Origin: AP-15 sp963698995
Lineage (GTDB): Bacteria; Pseudomonadota; Alphaproteobacteria; ATCC43930; CGMCC-115725
Reading direction: 5' to 3'
NCBI GenBank assembly: GCA_963698995.1
Contig: CAVOTD010000046.1
Coordinates: 186,001-250,000 of the forward strand
Length of the DNA: 64,000 nt
The translations under genes and the position numbers were made by a program. Shown here piece after piece: positions 18,234-27,997 of this stretch; positions within the stretch are counted from its first letter, which is position 1, and each line of letters opens with the position of its first letter. The notes below the pieces were generated by a model, which made no database searches, had not been told where the DNA came from, and was given only the letters and a program-made list of their open reading frames with translations.

Positions 18234-18409
18234 GGTTGCGTTTGCCCTAAAATCCGCAGGGAAATAATGATCACTGATACACGATATAAGCATGTGCCGC
18301 GACCGGCGGAAGCACCCGCTCGCAATATCACCAGGCGATTTGGCGGCTACTCGCAAGTCTCAGCTAGTTTATCAGCCGTCCGGGCAGGTAGATCTGCCGG
18401 ACCGGCTCG

Positions 18410-18439
18410 CTTGATTGTCGATCGGCGGGGCCCAAATAT
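18410..18439 (+). promoter_or_regulatory. Possible heat-shock sigma (RpoH) promoter for hsp20
   Basis: CTTGAT at 18410-18415, a 15-base spacer, then CCCAAATAT. This resembles the alphaproteobacterial RpoH pattern (CTTG plus CCnnATAT-like -10). It lies 77 bases before the hsp20 start, which fits the gene's expected control, but the -10 match is imperfect. Confidence 0.35.
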
Positions 18440-18516
18440 CTGCCGATGCACGGTATGCGACCGCGCGCCTCGCGGGCCGGCCGGATACTCTCGCTCCGCG
18501 AAGAGGAGAAGGATGC

Positions 18517-18969
18517 ATGTCGCGGCTATCGCTGTTCAACTCGCCCCTGCTCTTGGGGTTCGACCACTTCGAGCGGGCGCTCGATCGGGTCAGCAAGATT
18601 TCTTCCGACGGATATCCGCCATACAACATCGAGCAGATCGACGAGAATGCCTTGCGCATCACCCTTGCCGTGGCCGGCTTCACGATGAGCGACCTCGGCA
18701 TCACGATCGAGGACAACCAACTGGTCATCCGCGGCAAGCAAACCGACGACACGCAGCGCATTTACCTGCACCGCGGCATCGCTGCACGTCAGTTCCAGCG
18801 ATCGTTTGTTCTCGCCGAAGGCATCGAAGTCAGCGGTGCTCGGCTTGATAATGGCCTTCTACATATCGACCTGGTTCGTCCTGAGGTCGAGAGCCGGGTG
18901 CGCACCGTGGATATAAAGAGCGGCTCGACCGCCGCGGTTAAGCGCGCGCCGGTCGGCTCGCAGTCGTAA
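18517..18969 (+). CDS. Small heat shock protein, Hsp20 family
   Basis: 150 residues from ATG 18517 with AGGAGAAGG just upstream. ATP-independent holdase forming oligomers that bind unfolding proteins. Seen: family N terminus LSLFNSPLLLGFDHFERALDR, alpha-crystallin domain from YPPYNIEQIDENALRITLAVAG to LDNGLLHIDLVRP, with IEDNQLVIRGKQ and ARQFQRSFVLAEG. This is the IbpA-like group of alphaproteobacteria, usually followed, as here, by a DUF1150 gene. The 41-base gap implies one operon. Confidence 0.93.
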   Translation: MSRLSLFNSPLLLGFDHFERALDRVSKISSDGYPPYNIEQIDENALRITLAVAGFTMSDLGITIEDNQLVIRGKQTDDTQRIYLHRGIAARQFQRSFVLAEGIEVSGARLDNGLLHIDLVRPEVESRVRTVDIKSGSTAAVKRAPVGSQS

Positions 18970-19010
18970 GTCGGGTCGGCGCTCTTGACGCGGCCCGGGA
19001 GAGGATTGAG

Positions 19011-19226
19011 ATGAACGAAATCGAACGCATTCGCCACATGTCGACGCGCGAACTCGCGCTCTTTGGTATGCAGGACCTCGCATATATAAAGCGGGTGTTC
19101 GTCAATGACGTGGCTGGCTATGCCGTGCACGCTGCGGATGGCACCCAAATCGCCGTGTTGCCCGATCGCGAGATCGCCTTCGCCACGGTACGCCAGCATG
19201 ATCTGGAGCCACTGAGCGTACACTGA
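19011..19226 (+). CDS. DUF1150 family protein
   Basis: 71 residues with GAGAGGATTGAG upstream as ribosome-binding site. The core STRELALFGMQDLAYIKRVF and the end TVRQHDLEPLSVH are typical of DUF1150, an alphaproteobacterial family found next to hsp20. No known activity; the linkage suggests a role in the same stress response, which is inference. Confidence 0.88.
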   Translation: MNEIERIRHMSTRELALFGMQDLAYIKRVFVNDVAGYAVHAADGTQIAVLPDREIAFATVRQHDLEPLSVH

Positions 19227-19281
19227 GGCGAGGGTCTATTCCTCGATCCTCCAGTGAGAGGACACAACGCAGAAGGACGGC

Positions 19282-19746
19282 CTAGGCCGCGTGCGTGGCA
19301 GTATGGTCGGTGAGAAGCGCATAGAGCGCGTCGGCATTGTCGGTTCCACGCAATTTTTCGCAGACCGTGCGGTCGCGCAGCAGCCGCGATACCAGCGCCA
19401 GCGCTTTCAGGTGGTCAGCGCCGGCAGTTTCCGGGGCTAACAACAGGAAGATCAGGTCGACAGGCTGGTCGTCGATCGCTTCGAACGGAATGGGGCGCTC
19501 GAGGCGCGCGAATATGCCATACAGCTTGGCGATACCGGGAAGCTTGCCGTGCGGGATCCCAACCCCGGTTCCGATGCCGGTCGTGCCGAGTCGTTCTCGT
19601 TCGATCAGGACATCGTAGATCGTGCGCTCGTGGAGGCCCGACATCGCCGCGGCGCGTTTCGCAAGCTCCTGAAGCGCCTGTTTCTTGTTAAGCGCGCGCA
19701 ACTGGGCGACGACGCTGCGCGGTGTGATCAGGTCGGCAATCTCCAT
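19282..19746 (-). CDS. ptsN: PTS IIA-like nitrogen regulatory protein PtsN
   Basis: 154 residues from ATG 19746. Terminal phosphate acceptor of the PTS-Ntr relay, a cytosolic regulator of nitrogen, potassium and sigma-54-linked functions. Seen: IADLITPRSVVAQLRALNKKQAL, the active-site His in GVGIPHGKLPGI (about residue 68), and LIFLLLAPETAGADHLKALALVSRL. Last gene of the lptC-lptA-lptB-rpoN-hpf-ptsN series, a conserved proteobacterial order. Confidence 0.94.
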   Translation of the reverse strand: MEIADLITPRSVVAQLRALNKKQALQELAKRAAAMSGLHERTIYDVLIERERLGTTGIGTGVGIPHGKLPGIAKLYGIFARLERPIPFEAIDDQPVDLIFLLLAPETAGADHLKALALVSRLLRDRTVCEKLRGTDNADALYALLTDHTATHAA

Positions 19747-19878
19747 CTTCGCGATCCGCTGCACCCGGCCTGAGCTCAACACCAATGCGCCCGGCGCCCG
19801 GCCCGAGCGCGCCTGAGCCACGCGTTCGCATTCACCAAGCGATCGGGCCGCAGAAAACCTCGGAACATAAAGAGCGGC

Positions 19879-20499
19879 TCAGGAAACCCGACGGTTGATC
19901 CGCCGGGCGGGATCGAGTTCGGGATCGATCCACCCGATATTCCCGTCGGCGCGACGATAGACGAGGTTGAGTTCGCCATGCGAACGGTTACGGAACAGCA
20001 ATACGGGCGTATCGGCAAGATCCATCCGCATCGCCGCCTCGCCGACGGTAAGGTTGGGCAGCTCCGTGCTCATTTCGGCGATCACAGCCGGCCCGCCGTC
20101 ATTCCCCCGAGGCGTGGCCTCGGCGTTTTCTGCATCTTCCGCGACCGGGGCCAACACGTAATCCATCGCGCGCTCGCTCGCGGCTACCGCTTCGCGCGCC
20201 TTCGCATGATGGTCGCGCAGGCGCCGTTTGTAACGACGCAGCTGCTTGCCGACCCGTTCGGCCGCAGCGTCGAATCCCGCATACACCTCTGAGGCTGCGG
20301 CATGCGCGTTAACGACAATGCCGCGGCCGATATGGACAGAGATCTCGGCCCGGCTCAAATGGGCCTCCTTCGAAACTACGACATGGGCTTCGATCGCCGT
20401 TCTGAAATATTTACTGAGAATGGAACTCAGGCTTGCCTCGACATGCCGGCGCAACGCTTCGCCGACCTCAATCTGCTTGCCAGTCACTATAAGCTGCAT
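19879..20499 (-). CDS. hpf: Ribosome hibernation promoting factor, long form
   Basis: 206 residues from ATG 20499. Long HPF dimerises 70S ribosomes into inactive 100S particles in stationary phase. N-terminal HPF/RaiA domain: MQLIVTGKQIEVGEALRRHVE, VSKEAHLSRAEISVHIGRGI; linker rich in Ala/Glu; C-terminal dimerisation domain LTVGEAAMRMDLADTPVLLFRN, ELNLVYRRADGNIGWIDPE. Both domains are complete. Sits between rpoN and ptsN as is usual. Confidence 0.94.
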   Translation of the reverse strand: MQLIVTGKQIEVGEALRRHVEASLSSILSKYFRTAIEAHVVVSKEAHLSRAEISVHIGRGIVVNAHAAASEVYAGFDAAAERVGKQLRRYKRRLRDHHAKAREAVAASERAMDYVLAPVAEDAENAEATPRGNDGGPAVIAEMSTELPNLTVGEAAMRMDLADTPVLLFRNRSHGELNLVYRRADGNIGWIDPELDPARRINRRVS

Positions 20500-20652
20500 A
20501 GATCCGATCACCCCTTCCCGCCGGGGCTGGGCTATCATAGAGGCCTCCGCAGAGCGAACGTGGGAACAAGTCCGGGTAGGATCAAGCAGGGCACTCTAGG
20601 AACCCCCCGTTTTGTCGTCACGGCCGGCAGGTAGTCGAAGCTTCGCTCGGCC

Positions 20653-22148
20653 TCATACCGCAAGCAGCTTTTCCCGGCGGCGTTGCACCGAAGAGGGGAT
20701 GCGCATCGCCTCGCGATATTTTGCGACCGTCCGGCGAGCGATGTCGACACCGCCTTGCTGCAGCAATTCAACGATGCGCTCGTCGGAAAGCGTGTTGTCC
20801 GCAAGTTCCCCGTCGATCAAGCCGCGGATGCGATGGCGCACCGCTTCCGCCGAGTGCGCACCGTCTCCCCGCGAGGCGGGGATGGATGACGTAAAGAAAT
20901 ATTTGAGTTCGTAGAGACCGCGCGGCGTCGCCATGTATTTGTTGCTGGTGACCCGGCTGACGGTGCTCTCGTGCATGCCGATCGCGTCGGCAATATCGCG
21001 GAGAATAAGCGGCCGCAGCGACTGCACGCCATGGCGAAAAAAAGCGTCCTGCTGACGGACAATTTCGCCTGCGACTTTGAGGATGGTGGTCGCCCGCTGA
21101 TGCAGTGATTTGACCAGCCAATTCGCTGCGTGCAGCCGCTCCGTCAGGTAATCCTTGTCGGCCTTGCTGCGCGTTGCTTGGCGTATGCGAGCGCAATACC
21201 GGCTGTTGACCAGGACGCGCGGCAGGGTTTCCGAATTGAGCTCGACGATCCAACCTCCCTCGGGCTGCGCGCGCAGCAGGATATCGGGGACGACGGGTTG
21301 GGCAAGCGGTGGGTCGAAGGCCAGCCCCGGCCGCGGATCGAGCGATTTGATCTCGGTGATCATATCGGCCACATCCGCCGCATCGACGCCGCACACCCGA
21401 ACCAGCGCGGTGATATTGCGGGCAGCGAGCAGCGGCAGGTTATCGAGCAGGATTTGCATTGCCGGGTCCAGCCGGTTGCGGTCGCGCAGCTGCAGCGCGA
21501 GGCATTCCGGCAGGTCGCGAGCGAAGACGCCGGCTGGGTCGAATTGCTGAAGCCGAGCGAAAACCGCCTCGACCCGGTCGACCCCGCATCCGAGAAGCTG
21601 CGCCACGCCGTCGAGCCCGCTGCGCAGGTACCCCGCCTCGTCGAGCAGATCGAGGAGATGCAGCGCCACGACCCGATCACCCGGATCGCTGAGATCGGCG
21701 CCGATCTGCTCGAGCAAATGCTCGCGCAACGTTTGCGGCCGGCTCGCGGTCTGTTCGATTTCCAGACGATCGCCGGCGTCGAACGACCCATTGCGACTGC
21801 GCCACGGGGCAGGCTCGGCGCCGAATTCGGCCGAGCCGTCTCCCTCCACGCCCGAGGCTGCCTGCCAGTGCTCGGCCGCCTCGGGTGTGAAATCGTCCGC
21901 AATCGCCTCGGGCAGGGGTGTCGCCGTCGGGCTTTCGGCGGGTCGGCGGCGCTCGCCGATGTTGCTTCCTCGAGCCGCGCCTCGCGCCGCTCGAGAAGCG
22001 GGTTTTGTTGGATCTCCGCGTCGACGAACTGGGTCAATTCGAGGTTCGAGAGCTGCAGCATCTTGATCGCCTGCTGCAGCTGAGGCGTCATCACCAGCGT
22101 CTGCGACTGGCGAAGCTCGAGCCGCTGCGAATAACCCGTCCTGTTCAC
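20653..22148 (-). CDS. rpoN: RNA polymerase sigma-54 factor RpoN (frameshift at a G3 run)
   Basis: Sigma factor recognising -24/-12 promoters and requiring AAA+ activators. N-terminal activator-interacting region: SQRLELRQSQTLVMTPQLQQAIKML and NLELTQFVDAEIQQNPLLE. After ADPPKA the frame is lost; adding one C on the coding strand (G run 21929-21931) gives APTATPLPEAIADDFTPEA and runs into the core-binding region and DNA-binding domain. The helix-turn-helix MHESTVSRVTSNKYMATPRG and the RpoN box ARRTVAKYREAMRIPSS are intact. The restored length is about 498 residues, normal. The break lies in the poorly conserved linker, so error or a viable variant are both conceivable, error being likelier. 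Confidence 0.94.
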
Positions 22149-22171
22149 ATCACGCTCCGTTCAGGAGCGGC

Positions 22172-22906
22172 TTATAGGCTAAACCTATCTCCGAGGTAAA
22201 CGCGCCTCACATCGGTGTCGGCAACGATCTCGGCGGGCGCACCTTCCATCAAAACTCGACCTTCGTGCAGAATATAAGCACGATCGACGATCTCCAGGGT
22301 TTCACGCACGTTGTGGTCGGTAATCAGAACGCCGATCCCGCGATCCTTCAAGTGAGCGACCAGCTCGCGGATATCAGCCACCGCGATCGGATCGATGCCG
22401 GCGAGGGGCTCGTCCAGCAGGATGAAATGCGGTTGGGTCGCGAGCGCCCGGGCGATCTCGCAGCGCCGGCGTTCACCGCCGGACAGCGCCATCGCCGGCG
22501 CACGCCGCAGATGGGTGATCGAAAATTCAGCGAGCAGCGCATCGAGCATGGCCTCGCGCAAATCGGCCGCCGGTTCGGCGATTTCGAGGATCGCCCGAAT
22601 ATTCTGTTCGACCGTCAGACCACGAAATATCGACGCCTCTTGCGGCAGGTAGCCGATGCCGAGCCGGGCGCGGCGATACATCGGGAGGTCGGTGATGTCG
22701 CGTCCGTCGAGGCTGACCACCCCCGTCTCGGCCGCAATGAGACCGGTGATGATATAGAAGCATGTCGTCTTCCCGGCGCCGTTCGGCCCGAGGAGACCGA
22801 CGACCTCGCCGCGCTGCACGGAGACGTTGACGTCGCGCAAGACCGGCCGTCGTTTGAAGCTCTTGCCCAGTCCCTGACCAAGCAGGCCGCGATTATCGGC
22901 GACCAA
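22172..22906 (-). CDS. lptB: LPS export ABC transporter ATP-binding protein LptB
   Basis: 244 residues; TTG 22906 is the best start, there being no ATG or GTG in frame before the upstream TGA at 22970-22972. Cytosolic ATPase that powers LPS extraction with LptFG. Seen: Walker A LLGPNGAGKTTCFYII near residue 40, Q-loop YLPQEASIFRGLTVEQNI, signature LSGGERRRCEIARAL, Walker B HFILLDEPLAGIDP, and H-loop LITDHNVRETL. Adjacent to lptA upstream and rpoN downstream, 23 bases away. Confidence 0.95.
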   Translation of the reverse strand: MVADNRGLLGQGLGKSFKRRPVLRDVNVSVQRGEVVGLLGPNGAGKTTCFYIITGLIAAETGVVSLDGRDITDLPMYRRARLGIGYLPQEASIFRGLTVEQNIRAILEIAEPAADLREAMLDALLAEFSITHLRRAPAMALSGGERRRCEIARALATQPHFILLDEPLAGIDPIAVADIRELVAHLKDRGIGVLITDHNVRETLEIVDRAYILHEGRVLMEGAPAEIVADTDVRRVYLGDRFSL

Positions 22907-23094
22907 CCGCGGCCGATCCAGGCTCCGCAGCTCGGCTGAGGGGCGGAATGTACTGCCCGCCGTTCCTGTTCATGGTTGCCGAGCCGTCGCGGCGCCGACG
23001 GCCTGAGTTGCGGCGCCCGGGGTCGCAGTCGTGGCGGAGGTCGCCGGCGGCGTTGCTTGATCCTGACGAACGAACAAACCCTCAACCCGCGGTG

Positions 23095-24037
23095 CTAGGA
23101 TCCTCCCGGTGCGGCGGGGCCCGTCATCATCCGGCTGATGTTGTTGTTGAGGTCGATGACGGCGTATTGACCTCTGATGGTATTCGCCCCGCGGGTGACC
23201 GTTACGTTGCCGAGCAGCGTAGCGATCCCGGTATCAGCGTTGTAGACCCCGAAATCGCCGCGACCGATATCGGTCTCGGTCGAGACAAGGACATTGCCCT
23301 GTGCGTCGAGGCGGCTGATCCGCGATCCTTCGTCGGCACCGAGCGGCGCCGCCGGGAGCACCAGGCTTTGGAGAGGGCTTGGCTGCGGCCACTGGTGCCG
23401 GTCGCACTGGTCCGCTCTCGGACTTGTCCGCCGCCAGCTTCGAATTGTCCTTTGTCATGTGAGCAGTCAGCACGTCGGCGCGGATCCGCTTGGTCTCCCG
23501 CACGGCGACAGCATCGCCGCGCGCGACCGCGATCTGCTTCTGATCGTACCATTCGAGACTGTCCCGCGCGGTCACTACATCGGTCGCGGTCGTCAGCTTC
23601 AGGCCTTTGCCGGTGACAATGCCGATCTGCTGATCGACATCGTAGACCGCTTGGTCGCCGACGACCGTCTGTCTCTCGCCCTTGATCGTGACATGGCCAT
23701 CGGCATTGAGGCGATAGATCTCATTTTCGCCGCCCGCTCCCTTGCTCGGGCGGTAATGCGCGGTCAAGGTGTCGGCATGGACCTCGGTGGTCCCGCGCTT
23801 GGCCATGGCATTGCCGCGGGCGATGTAAACTTGCGCGTCTTGCTGCCACTCGATCCCGGCATCGGCCGAGATCTCGATCGGCCGGTCCTCCGATACGTTG
23901 CCGAGGCTCAAGCCCTGCGCCGCCACAGGCGGTGCGCTGGGCAAGCCGAAAGCCAGCAGTATGGCGAGCCCTAGCCGCACGCCTCGACCCGGGCAAACGA
24001 TCGAAACCGCACCGGCGCCGCAAGGTTCAGTTCGCAT
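23095..24037 (-). CDS. lptA: LPS transport periplasmic protein LptA (frameshifted)
   Basis: Periplasmic bridge protein of the Lpt machine. ATG 24037 overlaps lptC by 11 bases. Signal peptide LGLAILLAFGLPSAPPVAAQG; OstA-like beta-jellyroll units follow: ISADAGIEWQQDAQVYIARG, AMAKRGTTEVHADTLTAHY, RLNADGHVTIKG, VVGDQAVYDVDQQIG. After PSPKPGAPG the frame shifts near 23347-23355; deletion of one G gives APLGADEGSRISRLDAQGNV and continues to TVTRGANTIRGQYAVIDLN and the stop. A Pro/Ala-rich insert precedes the shift, so it falls in a low-complexity linker. Confidence 0.9.
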
Positions 24038-24971
24038 CGCGCTGCGCCTCGGCGTGCGGCGGTCCGGCTTGGATCGGCAATTTGATGTCGCGCCCCGGCA
24101 GACCCTCAGATTTGACGGTGGCCTCGATCTGTGGGGCGGCTGGGTCGTCGGCCGGCTTTCCTATGTCGTCGGCGCCGGCCGCCGGCTCTAATGCGGCGGC
24201 CTCGATCTGCGCCGCTGTCTCCGCTACCTCGGCGGGCAGCGTCGGGGGCTTGATGTCCGGATCGACGCTCGGCTTCGTTCCCCTCAGCAGAAGATTTGAC
24301 GTTCCGGTAAATATGACTGTGTTGCCTTTGTCGAGAACCCGAAACCCTTGCGCCGCAATATCTCCCGAAGGCCCGTGGCCAGTCACCGGGTCGTGTCCCT
24401 CGGCGGTGCTGGCAGAGACATCGACACGGGCAGTCTTCGTGACAAAACGCGTGCCGTTTTCGTGCACGAGGTTGACCTCGCCGAAGAGGTCCAGAAGTTG
24501 CGCCTGGGTCTGGTACATCGCCGTGGCGGCGGTCACCACGACCAGCGCGCCGCGATGCATCGTCATCTCTGCTCGCGGTTGCTCCAGCGACATCAGATCG
24601 TCTCGGTTCGGCACCTGCCGGCCGACTGCCGAAGTCACGACAAAGGGTCGATTGAACCGGTCGACCCCGGCATATCGGGGGTTTAGCATTCGCAGTTCGC
24701 GCGCTTCGCGCAAATCAATGACCGGCAGGCCCAGCCGCACGGTTTCGAGCAGAGGCCCGAGCTGCGGCCAAACGGCGACCAGCACCAACAGCATCACACC
24801 GAGCACAGGCAAGGCACGCTTCAACAGCGCGACGCGGCGGCTGTAGCGGTCATCGGCTCGCTGGGCGCGCCAGCCAAATGCTGGCTGAGGCGGTCCCGGC
24901 CCGATCGATGCGACCTCCTGCCCGATGCGCTGCTCCAGCACACTGACCGGCCTGATCTGCCTATTAGTCAT
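24027..24971 (-). CDS. lptC: LPS export ABC transporter periplasmic protein LptC
   Basis: 314 residues, at the long end for LptC. One N-terminal membrane helix (LPVLGVMLLVLVAVWPQLGP) and a periplasmic jellyroll: RMLNPRYAGVDRFNRPFVVT, LTLEQP-like repeats, GTRFVTKTARVDVSASTAEG and VTGHGPSGDIAAQGFRVLDK. The last 70 residues are Pro/Ala/Glu-rich and unlike the family core. ATG 24971 overlaps the kdsD stop (ATGA) and its end overlaps lptA, so kdsD-lptC-lptA form a coupled unit linking Kdo supply to LPS transport. Confidence 0.9.
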   Translation of the reverse strand: MTNRQIRPVSVLEQRIGQEVASIGPGPPQPAFGWRAQRADDRYSRRVALLKRALPVLGVMLLVLVAVWPQLGPLLETVRLGLPVIDLREARELRMLNPRYAGVDRFNRPFVVTSAVGRQVPNRDDLMSLEQPRAEMTMHRGALVVVTAATAMYQTQAQLLDLFGEVNLVHENGTRFVTKTARVDVSASTAEGHDPVTGHGPSGDIAAQGFRVLDKGNTVIFTGTSNLLLRGTKPSVDPDIKPPTLPAEVAETAAQIEAAALEPAAGADDIGKPADDPAAPQIEATVKSEGLPGRDIKLPIQAGPPHAEAQRDAN

Positions 24972-25987
24972 GCGATGCCGGCCCGCAGACAGTCATGCAT
25001 GTGCAGAAAACCGATGGGCCGGCCGCCCTCGTCGACGACAAAGAGCGAGGTTATGGCGAACCGGTTCATCAGTCCGAGCGCATCCGCCGCCAGCGCCGCC
25101 GCGGTGATCGTCTTCGGGTTGCGGTGCATGACAGCCGCCACCGGCTGGCGGAGCAGCGAATCCCCCATGTGCCGACGCAAATCGCCATCGGTGATTACGC
25201 CGATCAGTTGCCCCTCAGGCTCGCATACTCCGACGCAGCCGAAGCTTTTTGCCGTCATCACCAGGATCGCGTCAGACATTTGGGCAGCAGGTGTGACCAG
25301 CGGCACTTCGTCTTGCCGGTGCATGATGTCGCGCACCCGCAATAACCGGCGCCCAAGCCTACCGCCCGGATGAAACCGGTGAAAATCGGCGGACGAGAAG
25401 CCCTTCCGCTCGAGCAAGGCAAGCGCCAGCGCGTCGCCGAGGGTCATCATCATCGTCGTCGAGGTCGTCGGGGCCAAGCCCATCGGGCATGCCTCGGCGG
25501 CGGGTGGCAGCAACAGCACGATATCCGCCGCCCCGGCGACGGTCGACCGCCGCCCGCCGGTGATCGCGATCAGCGGAATTCTAAAGCGCCGGGAATAGGC
25601 GATGATGTCAGCGAGTTCGGTGGTTTCGCCGGAATTCGACAGCACGAGAACAGTGTCTTCGGGTCCGATCATGCCGAGGTCGCCATGGCTGGCCTCGACC
25701 GGGTGGACAAATTGCGCGGGGGTGCCCGTCGATGCGAGGGTGGCGGCGATCTTGCGGCCGACATGTCCGCTCTTGCCCAATCCCGTGACGATGATCCGCC
25801 CCTGCGCCGCGGCGCAGGCATCGACCGCCGCGCGGAATGCGCCGTCGAGCGTTACCGCCAGGCTCTGGAGCCCGTCGATCTCCGCATTGATGACACGCCG
25901 GGCCACCAACAGATCGCCGTCGTCAGTCGATGTCCGGGCGACGGTCGTGTCAGCGGCCGGTTTCGCGACGACCAACGAATCGCTCAT
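24968..25987 (-). CDS. kdsD: Arabinose-5-phosphate isomerase KdsD (KpsF/GutQ family)
   Basis: 339 residues from ATG 25987. Converts ribulose 5-phosphate to arabinose 5-phosphate, first committed precursor of Kdo. N-terminal SIS domain (residues 40-180): VTGLGKSGHVGRKIAATLAS, HGDLGMIGPEDTVLVLSNSG, PTTSTTMMMTLGDALALALL; then HPGGRLGRRLLRVRDIM leading into two CBS domains (residues 205-335). The upstream gene is rnd. Position ahead of lptC agrees with KdsD, though family assignment alone cannot exclude a GutQ-type paralogue. Confidence 0.93.
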   Translation of the reverse strand: MSDSLVVAKPAADTTVARTSTDDGDLLVARRVINAEIDGLQSLAVTLDGAFRAAVDACAAAQGRIIVTGLGKSGHVGRKIAATLASTGTPAQFVHPVEASHGDLGMIGPEDTVLVLSNSGETTELADIIAYSRRFRIPLIAITGGRRSTVAGAADIVLLLPPAAEACPMGLAPTTSTTMMMTLGDALALALLERKGFSSADFHRFHPGGRLGRRLLRVRDIMHRQDEVPLVTPAAQMSDAILVMTAKSFGCVGVCEPEGQLIGVITDGDLRRHMGDSLLRQPVAAVMHRNPKTITAAALAADALGLMNRFAITSLFVVDEGGRPIGFLHMHDCLRAGIA

Positions 25988-26063
25988 TGCGCCCAGCCGG
26001 GCCGCTTGACTCGCAACTTCGACACGGAAATCCCTTCCCCCAATGGCACGGCTCATCCGCGCG

Positions 26064-26676
26064 TTAATGCGCGAAGATGTCTTGCTCCGACCAGCCCTCA
26101 AGATCAAGCAGTACGCGATGCGGCAGAAACTCGAAGCACGCGCCGGCTAGCTGCTCGCGACCCTCACGCGCCAGTATTGCGTCGAGCCGGCTGCGCAGCG
26201 CATGGAGATGGAGCACGTCCGAAGCGGCATAACGAAGCTGCTCTTCGGTCAGCGTCTCCGCACCCCAATCCGAACTCTGCTGCTGCTTCGACAGGTCGAT
26301 ATTCAGCAGGTCCTTGCACAGATCGCGCAACCCGTGCCGGTCGGTGAACGTGCGGGCGAGCCGCGAGGCGATCTTGGTGCAGTAGACCGGCAGCGCCATG
26401 ACGCCGAGATGATGATAGATCATGGCGAGGTCGAAGCGCGCGAAATGGAAGAGCTTGGTCACGCCTGGGATCGGCCAAGAGGCGGGTCAGCCGTGGCGAC
26501 ACGTAAGCGCCGGGCGCGAACTGCACGAGATGCGCGTCGCCGTCGCCGGCCGATAGCTGGACCACACACAGCCGGTCGCGATGCGGGTTGAGCCCCATCG
26601 CCTCGGTATCGATGGCGACCACCGATCCGAAGTCGACGCCCTCCGGAATATCGCCGCGATGAAGTCGATGTGTCAT
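26064..26676 (-). CDS. rnd: Ribonuclease D, short form (frameshifted)
   Basis: 3'-5' exonuclease of the DEDD class, the short alphaproteobacterial type of about 205 residues lacking HRDC domains. The first frame has SVVAIDTEAMGLNPHRDRLC (Asp and Glu of motif I) and runs to LLADPRRD; the second resumes at GVTKLFHFARFDLAMIYHHL (motif II Asp) and ends with SDVLHLHALRSRLDAIL (motif III Asp). Removing one A near 26468-26474 joins them. Order rnd-kdsD-lptC is usual in the group. It is 40 bases from the tRNA-Leu gene on the same strand. Confidence 0.9.
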
Positions 26677-26715
26677 CCCGGGCTACGGGCCGCTGCACCT
26701 TCCCCGTCCCGAGGT

Positions 26716-26802
26716 GGTGCCCAGGAGAAGACTCGAACTTCCACGAGCTTTCGCCCACTAGAACCTGAATCTAGCGCGTCTACCAATTCCGCCACCTGGG
26801 CG
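26716..26802 (-). tRNA. tRNA-Leu (anticodon CAG)
   Basis: On the - strand GCCCAGG pairs with CCTGGGC, followed by A and an encoded CCA. The D arm starts GCGGAATTGGTAGACGC, the anticodon stem CTAGA/TCTAG encloses loop TTCAGGT, giving anticodon CAG (CUG codons). A long variable arm (TGGGCGAAAGCTCG) and a TTCGAGT T loop identify a class II leucine tRNA. 87 bases with CCA. Confidence 0.97.
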
Positions 26803-26951
26803 TCTCGGGAACCGCCGAGATAAGCCCGGCACCGGTCAATGTCAACGTGCGACGAGGCTGTCGCACCGACCCGAAACTTTCGCCGGTCGATGGTGCTGCG
26901 TGATAGAAGGCGGGTATTCGGCTCGCCGGTGGGCGGGCGAAGGGGAGGTGG

Positions 26952-27902
26952 ATGAGAGGTCGTCGCACGGCGGTGCTTGGCGGGTCGGGCTTTATCGGCC
27001 GTTACGTCGTCAAGCGGCTCGCTGCGCGCGGCGATGTGGTGCCGGTCGGATGCCGCAATGCCGAAGCGGCGAAATTCCTCAGGCCGATGGGCGATGTCGG
27101 CCAGGTCGAGCCGCTCAACGTCGCGATCGACGACGAGGTAGTGCTGCCCGCCTTTCTCGCCCGGAGCGGAGCGCTGGTGGCCTGCGTCGGCATCCTGCGC
27201 GAGAGCGGATCGCAGACCTTCGAGCGGGTTCACCACACGGGGCCCGCGCTGCTCGCCCGGATCGCTCGCGATGCCGGGGTCGAGCGCTTCGTGCACATTT
27301 CGGCGATCGGCGCCAATTCGCGGTCCCCATCGGCTTATGCGCGGACCAAGGCGGCCGGCGAAGCGGCTGTGCGCGATGCTTTCCCGACCGTGACGATCCT
27401 GCGTCCGTCGGTCGTATTCGGCCCGGAAGACCAGTTCTTCAACCGTTTTGCGGCGATGGCGACGATTTCGCCGGTGCTGCCGTTGATCGGCGGCGGTGAA
27501 ACCCGGTTCCAGCCGGTCTATGTCGGCGACGTTGCCGATGCGGTGATCAGATGCCTCGACAATTCGGCAACCGCCGGGCGCACCTACGAGCTCGGTGGTC
27601 CGAAGGTCTACACCTTCCGGCAGATCCTTGAGCTGTTGCTGAACGAGATCCGGCGGAAACGCCGGTTCGTCGATCTCCCCTTCGGTCTCGCCGAGCTGCA
27701 GGCAAAGCTGATGTCGATACTGCCGAACCCTCCTTTGACGCCGGATCAGGTCGAACTCCTCAAGCGAGACAATGTCGTCTCCCCTGGCGCTTTGACGATT
27801 GCGAGCCTGAACATCGCTCCGACCGCGGTCGAGGCAATCCTACCCACCTACCTCGAACGCTTCCGCCGCGGCGGCTGGTATCAGCGGCGCACGTCAGTCT
27901 GA
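26952..27902 (+). CDS. NDUFA9-like NAD(P)-binding protein (atypical SDR)
   Basis: 316 residues. Rossmann protein of the atypical/extended SDR class: GGSGFIGRYVVKRLAARG at residue 10 binds the dinucleotide; ERFVHISAIGANSRSPSAYARTKAAGEAAV carries YxxxK of the active site; TILRPSVVFGPEDQFFNRF and RFQPVYVGDVADAVIRCL are typical of the complex I NDUFA9 family. Bacterial members are annotated as complex I accessory-like proteins; a role in complex I is known only for the mitochondrial homologue. Stands alone between tRNA-Leu and a cyclophilin gene. GGGGAGGTGG lies just before the ATG. Confidence 0.9.
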   Translation: MRGRRTAVLGGSGFIGRYVVKRLAARGDVVPVGCRNAEAAKFLRPMGDVGQVEPLNVAIDDEVVLPAFLARSGALVACVGILRESGSQTFERVHHTGPALLARIARDAGVERFVHISAIGANSRSPSAYARTKAAGEAAVRDAFPTVTILRPSVVFGPEDQFFNRFAAMATISPVLPLIGGGETRFQPVYVGDVADAVIRCLDNSATAGRTYELGGPKVYTFRQILELLLNEIRRKRRFVDLPFGLAELQAKLMSILPNPPLTPDQVELLKRDNVVSPGALTIASLNIAPTAVEAILPTYLERFRRGGWYQRRTSV

Positions 27903-27997
27903 GTGCCTGTCGGTCTGAGTGCCTCTCCGGCTGAGCGCCTTTCGCCGGCCCACCCGTTCGGGTAAGGTCGCGCCCCAATCGGTTCGGGGGAGGCATC

